NCBI RefSeq assembly: GCF_037042905.1 | Contig: NC_087261.1 | Location: 20,909,117-20,973,116, forward strand | DNA length: 64,000 bases | Origin: Lytechinus pictus | Taxonomy: Eukaryota > Echinodermata > Echinoidea > Temnopleuroida > Toxopneustidae | Reading direction: 5' to 3' | Shown: positions 33,703-42,700 of the stretch, in pieces | Layout: every line of letters begins with the position of its first letter | How positions within the stretch are numbered: the stretch's first letter is position 1 | The notes under the pieces: model-generated | Told to the model about the DNA's origin: nothing | Database searches by the model: none | Seen by the model: the letters and a program-made list of their open reading frames with translations, nothing else | Position numbers and translations under genes: made by a program

Positions 33703-36700
33703 GTGAGTGTATTACTAGTACTCTATCCAAATACATGCATGTTTTTCTATTATCGAATATTAATAGAATTGGAACTCTACACTGATGTCATTATAAAAAA
33801 AAACAGAAACTGGAGTAAATCGTCAATGAACTTCTGGCTAACATCTATCAAAGAATAGTATGGACCATATTATGATCTTTTCTTATTCGCAATGGGAACA
33901 CATTTTTGACACTAGGGATTCAACACCAGTTTATAGTGATGCTCTTAGAAATTGACATTTTGTATTCTTGAAATTATTATATTTGGAATGATAATAAATC
34001 TGTTCGACATCCACTGAGTAACAACCTTGTGAATAAAGTAACATAGCATATTAATGAACTGGTGAATTGATGTTTCTGTGTGTGTACTTTGATTATTCCG
34101 TAAAATTAGGCCATTGTTTTTCTCACATTTTGTTTTGTAGTGATCTTTATTGTTCATTCAAATAAATTTCATACATACATAATCAAGAAAATATAGAACA
34201 AAATGATAATTGCAGCAGTGCAATACACAAATTAAATAACAGTGTAATAAACATAGCAGGCAAATTGTATCAGAACAGAGACATAATCCGAACTTATGCA
34301 AAAATAACATTTCAACAACTTATGTATGCAGCTATAATGCAAATAATAAAACAAAGACGTAACAACTACGCAAATTTAAAATATGAATGCATTGATAAAT
34401 AGTATTACCCTTATCCGATCGCATTGAAATAAAGGGTAGGCATATTGCTCGCACGGCTGCCATGAATAGAGCAGGCACAATGTTTAATTTTGGTCACAGT
34501 TTAAAATATTGTTCACATAATCGAATTCCTTTTTAGCTAAAATAAAAATTAATAACTACTAACGGCAAGGAGAAATCAAACTCTTTATTAAGGACGTTCC
34601 ACAGTTAAAGTGAAATTCATGTCATTTTCACCAAACTTTGCACATAGATACTTTAGAACCTTAATATTCGAAATATGCAAAAATTAACATAGGTCCATGT
34701 GCTTGATTTTTTGCTATAGAGCTTCAAAGTTCACCCAAATTGATGTTCTTAAGAATTGCGCATTTATCTCAACCCAGACAAAATACACGAGAGGCGAGTA
34801 AATGCAGTTTCCGTGGAGTTTAATAAAAATTGTTTCTGAAAAGCATCTTCCAAATGATGTATACCGAAAAGTAAAATGATGTGTTGTCAAATAAAGCCAA
34901 AATAATATAATGCAACAATCAAAACATAATAATATAAACGTAAAGCCTCCTGAGATGTGTCATATGCGAAAAATTAAAGTTATTAAACCAATCTCCTCAA
35001 TTGACAATTAAAACAGTCCATCCACATTCATGACAAAGACACCAGTTTGTCATGTGGCCAAATGTGGGCAACGTAAAATTCCATCTGCAAAGCTACGAAG
35101 CAAAGATTCCCGTTTGCAACACGAGCTTATGCAGGAAAACTTTTAAAACAGAAACTAGTGCTCAGAAGCCCCACCAACGGCCCTGAACTAGAATGTGAAC
35201 GAGGCAACGTTAATGTTCGGTCCGAAATGGAATTCGCTGGTGGCCTCATCCAAATCGGGTGACGAACCAAGCCCCGTTCACATTATAACCTGAGGAGTGG
35301 AATATACTAAATTGGTCTAAATAAATAAAAAATATTATCTCAGGAAGCCCAAAATAAGTGAAGAATCATAATGTGATGGGAAAAGGCCGAGCTCCAGCAA
35401 GGGCGAAAACACCCCCCTGAACACCTGATGATAAATGAATTAAACTAACTGGTAAACCAAAGTAAAATACAAAAGGTATCCAAAAGTAGGTGAACAGGTT
35501 GGATGGAATTACCTTGCGGCCCACTTTGGGTGTGCGACCAGGCTTAAGGCCCGAAGCTCACATTGTTAGAACGAATAACATGAAACAAAACATCTTGACG
35601 TTGAAAATTAGTGGGGGTGACAAGGGGATGGAGGAGGGAAAAAATACAGGAAGTATGTTGCACAAAAAAGGTGAATTGAGATAAAAGATGCTTTCCAATC
35701 GACTCCACGAAGAAGAATGCTAACTTGTTAGATTTTGCTTTTGCCCCCTCCCGAAATTACCACGTCAGCTAACGCGATGTAGCAATTTTAGCCACGCCTC
35801 CTTGTAATGTCCGAAAAATACCAAAATTCGCAACGCAACATTTTTTGGCCACGCCTCCTAGTGAAGTCCGACAAAATACCATATTTGGCATCGCAACATA
35901 TCTCCGCCAGGGCAAAGGAATTCGCCTGACCAGGCACCTTGTGAAACACCTGTTACGTACCGCTGACGGGATATGTTGTTGTCCGGCTAGTCTGACCCGA
36001 GATAACCTCTCATTAACTTGCTTCGCACGTTAAGAGGTATTATCTCAACCCAGACAAAATACACGAGAGGCGAGTAAATGCAGTTTCCGTGGAGTTTAAT
36101 AAAAATTGTTTCTGAAAAGCATCTTCCAAATGATGTATACCGAAAAGTAAAATGATGTGTTGTCAAATAAAGCCAAAATAATATAATGCAACAATCAAAA
36201 CATAATAATATAAACGTAAAGCCTCCTGAGATGTGTCATATGCGAAAAATTAAAGTTATTAAACCAATCTCCTCAATTGACAATTAAAACAGTCCATCCA
36301 CATTCATGACAAAGACACCAGTTTGTCATGTGGCCAAATGTGGGCAACGTAAAATTCCATCTGCAAAGCTACGAAGCAAAGATTCCCGTTTGCAACACGA
36401 GCTTATGCAGGAAAACTTTTAAAACAGAAACTAGTGCTCAGAAGCCCCACCAACGGCCCTGAACTAGAATGTGAACGAGGCAACGTTAATGTTCGGTCCG
36501 AAATGGAATTCGCTGGTGGCCTCATCCAAATCGGGTGACGAACCAAGCCCCGTTCACATTATAACCTGAGGAGTGGAATATACTAAATTGGTCTAAATAA
36601 ATAAAAAATATTATCTCAGGAAGCCCAAAATAAGTAAAGAATCATAATGTGTTGTGGCAAAAATGGAATGCCGCCAAACGGGATGACTCATAGTCAGCCC

Positions 36701-39700
36701 GCCGCCACAACACAATATGATGCCAATAGTTCAAACCATGCTGTAGTGTATTTACAATGTCCACGCTAAGAAGCTGGGAAGGGGGGGGGTGCATTAAACT
36801 AACAGGGACGCCCAATTAAACCATCTAGGATGATTCATGCTCATTCAGTCCACTTGCGAGGAGTATAATGCTCTAATAAAAATGGGGGGAGGCGGGGCTT
36901 AGTAACTAAATAGTGAAGTTTGTAGTAAGGGCTTGAGATCTGATGGTACCACGTGTGAGTTCTGGATAAGGTATTCAGGCAATAACATCTGCTCATAAAA
37001 AAGTTCCAACCGTTCGCGACGTCCGAGCCAGCGAGTGCTCGACGGAGGTAAAACAGCTGTTACTCTATGATTTCGCTCCGCGACAAAGAAATCAAGTGTC
37101 CTCCTGTTCGCGGATGTATTGAGTTTTTTGTGTTGGAAGCTCCTTGGTTTTATGACCCGGCCACGTGCCGAGTTGTGAGGGCCCGCCCCCAGGTATAGCG
37201 GGAATGCCCGCGTCAGCGAAACATGAAAAGTCCCCTTCCTCTCGTACGATTCCGTGGAATGCTGACACAAACCCACGTTGAGACTCCAAATAACTGCACA
37301 TGGAAGAGGGAAAAGGAAAGAAACAGCGGCACCGATTGTACATTCTAAAGGGGGGGGGTAAACAGATACCATAAACATGATAAGTGTAGCAAAGACCACA
37401 ATATACTAACAGTGGGCGAGCAAGTCTGCCTGCGCCCATGGGGCTATTAATGGGTAAGATACCAACGCCGTCACCATGGCAACAAGCGAGAGAGAGAGTA
37501 AATATCTACTGCTCGTTAGAGGGTTGTCAAAAACAAAAACAAAGAAACATTAGGTATATTTTTTAATTGTGCACGAACTGGTATCAAACACAGAAGGGGG
37601 ATAAACATACTGTCAAAATTGCTTAAATTAAGGGGGGAGAGGTTGTCGAATATACAATCTGTGTGTGTTGGAAGCCCAGCGCCCCATATTTTGAATGCAA
37701 ACATCGGGAACACCTGCCATGGCTGCAGAAGTTGCCGCCCCAATACGGAAAGAATGGGAAGAGAAGTGAGCAACGGGTAGCCCGCAGAAACTAATGGCAT
37801 GCTTTAAAACTTGGCCAAATTGGTGCCTCGTTAGGGGTGACGAGTCAAAGTGACGGAAAAAGGCAGAGCCGCCCGAGCTCCGCAGAGCGAGGTAATCATT
37901 TACAGCGCGAAGTGGGCATAAATACGAAACAACATTTTGTGGAATTAAAATCGAGCATCCACGTCCAGTTTGATCTGTTTTAGACTTCGCAATCGTAATG
38001 CGCAATTTTGCTTGATTACCCATCCCTTGAATAATAACATCTTTTTCTGATAAAGGAACGGGTTCATGTCTAGATCGAGACGTGAACTCCCCTACTCGAA
38101 GAAAACCAAAGAAAGCGATTAGAAAGGCAGCCCGAAACAATGCCGAATCATACGTATTAACGCATACGTGAGTCAATGAATTTAGGATGGATTTGAGAAT
38201 AGGCAGGGTTATGGGACACCGGGTATCACGGCGAGCATTTTTTCGCCTGCACCCGTCTACCAGCCGCCGGATTACAAAAGCGTCAGTCACATCAGGCCAA
38301 CCCAATGTTTGCATCGTAAAAGCCAGGCCTGATATATATGTACTTATTGTTGCCCCCGCATACCCATTCCAGGAGAGATAAGCAATAAATTGAGCGACCT
38401 GCTCAACGTTAGGACGTATACTTATATCATAATGATATTGCAGCCGAAACTGCTTAAACACAGACCAAGCGTTCCTGTAAGTATGATGAGTGCCGAGCGC
38501 CCGCGAAGAAAACAACAGATGCTCTCTCTCTATATGAAGCTGCTCCAAAGATGGGCGGGAAGCTTGCTGCCAGCCAGATCTGCGCCTGGTGCTAACCTGC
38601 GAAACCTGTCCATCTGAAAACGAGAGAGGGCATCAGCCTTTTCATTGCGAGAGCCTGGCACGTAACGTGCTTTGAACATAATATTATGTTCCAAACAAAG
38701 AACTACAAGCAAACGAACCAGTTTCATAACACTAGGACATTTCGAAGTTAAGGAATTAACAACATAAACAACTGTTTGATTATCTGACCAAAATAAGACC
38801 TTAGAATTAGCTAGAAGAGCCCCCCACATACGTATACCGACTACTATTGGGAAAAGCTCTAGAAAGGCGATGGAATAATTCTTCTCCAGTATTTCAGCTG
38901 GCCATCTCCCTTGAGCCCACTTATCCTGGAAGGATATACCAAAGCCAATGCTACCCGCAGCGTCAGTAAAGAACTGAAAATGAGCATTAGTTACCCATGT
39001 TGAGTGTGAAAACATAACTGTGCCATTGAAATCGGACAGAAACGTAAGCCAGGCCTGCATGTCCTCTTTCGCGCCGCGTGAAAGCCTTATCCGTTGGTTG
39101 GGGGTGCGGACCCCTTTAGTAAGATCGATAAGTCTCCTTAGGAAGGCTCTTCCGGGAGCCACGGCTTTACACACGAAATTAAGGCTGCCAATTAGCGACT
39201 GCAACTGCCGCAACGAGAGCTTATCTTTCTTAACAAAATCAATGAGCATTGCCTGTAACACGTCTACTTTCTCCCTGGGTACTCTAACTCTCTGCTCAGC
39301 CGCGTCGATTTCAAGCCCTAAAAATATGATAGTGGGAACGGGCCCCTCAGTCTTCTCCTCCGCTATCGGGACGCCAAAAACTTCGCACATTGCCTTAAAA
39401 TGATACATCAAAGAACGACATTTCTGCCGTGTTGCGCCAACGAAAAAGAAATAATCCAAATAATGCAAAATTTGCTCTGAATTCGCAATTTTACGGCAAC
39501 ATGACTCAAGAAAAGTGCTAAAACGCTCAAAATTGGCACATGAAATTGAACAGCCCATTGGCAAGCATTTATCAAAGTAATACGCGCCATCAACGCAAAA
39601 CCCCAGAAGGTCAAAATCGCAGGGATTTACTGGTAGTAAGCGAAAAGCGGATTTTATATCGGTTTTTCCCATGAGAGCACTAGCACCCAAGCGTGCAACG

Positions 39701-42700
39701 AGATCCACCGCCTTGTCAAATGAAGTGTAATTCACAGAACATAAATCGGAATCAATGTGATCATTAACCGAAGCCCCGCGAGGAGAAGATAGATGCTGAA
39801 TTAGACGGAATTCTCCCGGATTTCGCTTGGGGACGAGCCCTACCGGAGAGCAGCGAAAGTTATTGAAAGGCGGGTTTTGGAAAGGACCTGACATTCTCCC
39901 TAAACTAACTTCCTTACCAACTTTCTCCAACAGCATGTCCCTATGCTCGCTAGCAGATTTCAAATTACGCGAGAACACAGAGCGACGCTCGCCTGTGAAA
40001 CCCAATGAAAAACCGAACCTAAAACCAGAAATCAGAAAAGCTGCATTATGTTGATTATGGTGCCGTCGAAGAAATGGGAGCATGCTGCCAAGTTTAATTG
40101 GAGTTGGAGCTAGGCTTCTGTTTGGCAATTGCGGCGGCAGAGTTGCAGGCGTGTGAGCCATGCGCCGCTGAGGAGCATTTTCCGCACCGGTGAGCATATC
40201 GGCAGGCGGTGCGTTGGCATGACCCAGCGTTAAAGGCGAAACAGACTGGCATGACTGGTGAGGAGCGGGAGGGGGCAGGCGCGGCGCCAGGGGCCCGAAT
40301 TGCCCCTTGTCTATTGGCATATCCTGAGGAAGGGAAACTACCCCGCCGAAACGACCGGTCGTATGGCCGAAAGGGCTGGTTACCCCCAAAAGACGAAAAC
40401 GCTGCTCGACCGGGCGTCGAAGCTACTGTCAGCCATAGCTCGGTGTCTATGACAGCCCAGGAACGATGTGGATGACGGACCTGACGTAACCGAAATTGAA
40501 TGTCATAGGACCGCCAATTGAAACCCCCAAAACGCACAATAGAGCGAACGATATCCATATACTTGAGGAGCTCGCGCGCACGCATATAGTGTCGCTCCAA
40601 GTATATGGACGCGTAAATAAGGAATGCAGATGTCCACTGTTCTATGCTGGCGATCACCGGAGCCTTGCTTTGGGGGCGAAGCATTAAAGCGGACCCGGTG
40701 GCACGAAGGCTGAAGGCCTGCAACTGTGATTCCTCGCTTAAGCTTTCCCTTTTAAGCAATCCACCTAACTCTACAAATTCACCCTTCCAAATCTTCTCCT
40801 TAACACTGGAAGGCACCTCCCCGCCCAAATCATCACACACGCAGCTAAGCATATCTGGCTGCGTAGGAAAAGGGGGGTTGGGGGCTGGTGTAACATTAGC
40901 ATGACTATTAAGCCCCTCAACTACAGGGGCAGGGGGGATAGAAGGGGGAGCTTGCGATTGAATTTGGGGAAGGACCTGATCTTGTGGAGAAGTCACAAGA
41001 GGCCAGGAGCCCCCCATTGTCCCGAACTCACCGTTGGTTGTCGACGCCGAACTTCCAGCAGCTGGGCTCTGCGTAGAACTAAAAACTTGGCCAACGTCTG
41101 TCTCGATCGAGGTCGACAGGAGAAGGCTGACTGGCAGCATCTCGGACCGAACGACGAGTAGACTTCCTCTGATTTAACTTTTTGCCTTGCTTAACCTTAG
41201 GCATGATTGAATACTTCAGGGGTGGCGAAATTAAGTCCTGAGAGCAAACTGTGACCCCAAACAGCTCAAAAGTCCAACAAACGGATATAAACACAAATAT
41301 ACAGGTATGTTCCAGATAAAGAATATACATTCTCAACTGCAAAGCGTTCATTAAGCTATATGAATGGGTTAGAATGGCAATTAGAAGGATCACAACTAAA
41401 GAGTTCAACGAACGGATAACAAAAATACAGGAAGTATGTTGCACAAAAAAGGTGAATTGAGATAAAAGATGCTTTCCAATCGACTCCACGAAGAAGAATG
41501 CTAACTTGTTAGATTTTGCTTTTGCCCCCTCCCGAAATTACCACGTCAGCTAACGCGATGTAGCAATTTTAGCCACGCCTCCTTGTAATGTCCGAAAAAT
41601 ACCAAAATTCGCAACGCAACATTTTTTGGCCACGCCTCCTAGTGAAGTCCGACAAAATACCATATTTGGCATCGCAACATATCTCCGCCAGGGCAAAGGA
41701 ATTCGCCTGACCAGGCACCTTGTGAAACACCTGTTACGTACCGCTGACGGGATATGTTGTTGTCCGGCTAGTCTGACCCGAGATAACCTCTCATTAACTT
41801 GCTTCGCACGTTAAGAGGTATTAAAAGAATTTAGCATTTTTAGACCGCCCAAGATTACTACAATGAGTTTAAACCTCTATTACTCAGTCAAAATACATGA
41901 AAAAGTCATCAAATTTTGCAAGAGAGTTAATAATTGTATCGTTAGAATGGAGAATCTATTTATAGTGCTATTTGTTTGCAATTGTAAGTTTAACAGCACT
42001 GTCAGTTCTTAAGAATGGCGTAAAAGATAACAAAATCCCAATCTAAAAAATGTAAACTTTCAGTAACAAACTACAAACGTACAATAAATGCTGCACTTTA
42101 TTCAAAATCCATGTCATTTTCACCAAAATTTGCAGAGTTGTAGAGGAAGGTATACCTAAGAGGTACAAACATTAAAACATGGGGGTTCATGTGCTTGTTT
42201 TTAAACTATCAGCATTTTTATTAGAGCAAATGTGCTTTTTAAAACACCAAAAATGCGCCGAATGCTTTGTATCTATGTGAAGAAAAAATCAAAACCACTC
42301 TACCATTTTATTTAAACTCGGGGTAATATTCGTGATTCTTGGTAGTACTGCAGAGTAAAGTATTTTGAAATTGTAGAGAATTTTTTTTTAATGGTCCATG
42401 AAATAATTCCCTTATTTAGCTTCATGAAATAACGCATCGGATCTGCAGTTAAAGTGCAAAAGATGAGAAAAATCAGCTCATACCCGCAGCTAATTAATCA
42501 CCTGTTCATCCATTGTGACGTCAGCGCGCAGAGTGTAAACTATGCGCAGATCATAATGCGCACAAACATAACTGTGGAACGTCCTTAAACTACCATAAAG
42601 TCTAATTTCTAGCAAATTGTAGGTAATCAATAATAAAGAGTTTTCGCATTTACCACGAAGGCACTCTCTACAACGCATCGATTCCTTTGAAAATACAATC

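Larger units (their letters stand above)
34764..41822 (-). mobile_element. Ngaro-type tyrosine-recombinase retrotransposon, full length
   Basis: Read on the minus strand the order is A1 (41822-41421), gag, RT/RNase H, YR, B1 (36651-36040), A2 (36041-35640), a 264-bp spacer, B2 (35375-34764). Split direct repeats plus a tyrosine recombinase in place of an integrase define the Ngaro/PAT group of the DIRS order. As expected for recombinase-mediated insertion there is no target duplication; the inferred empty site is GCGCATTTAAAAG with a TT core shared by both ends and by the B1/A2 junction. The repeats look almost identical, which implies recent insertion, yet gag and RT carry probable defects. 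Confidence 0.9.
34588..42588. mobile_element. TTAA-flanked element, about 0.93 kb, interrupted by the Ngaro insertion
   Basis: The left end TTAA-GGACGTTCCACAGTTA (34588) and right end TAACTGTGGAACGTCC-TTAA (to 42588) are perfect inverted termini with TTAA duplications. After removal of the nested 7.06-kb retrotransposon the host is about 930 bp and non-coding. It sits wholly in intron 7 of the RTN4IP1-like gene. Confidence 0.75.

Noticed and set aside
36899-37399. Hydrolase ORF expected in some Ngaro elements
   Set aside because: An ORF exists but no hydrolase motif could be found, so the function is not claimed.
39020-39403. 127-aa plus-strand ORF
   Set aside because: Antisense shadow of the Ngaro reverse transcriptase frame.
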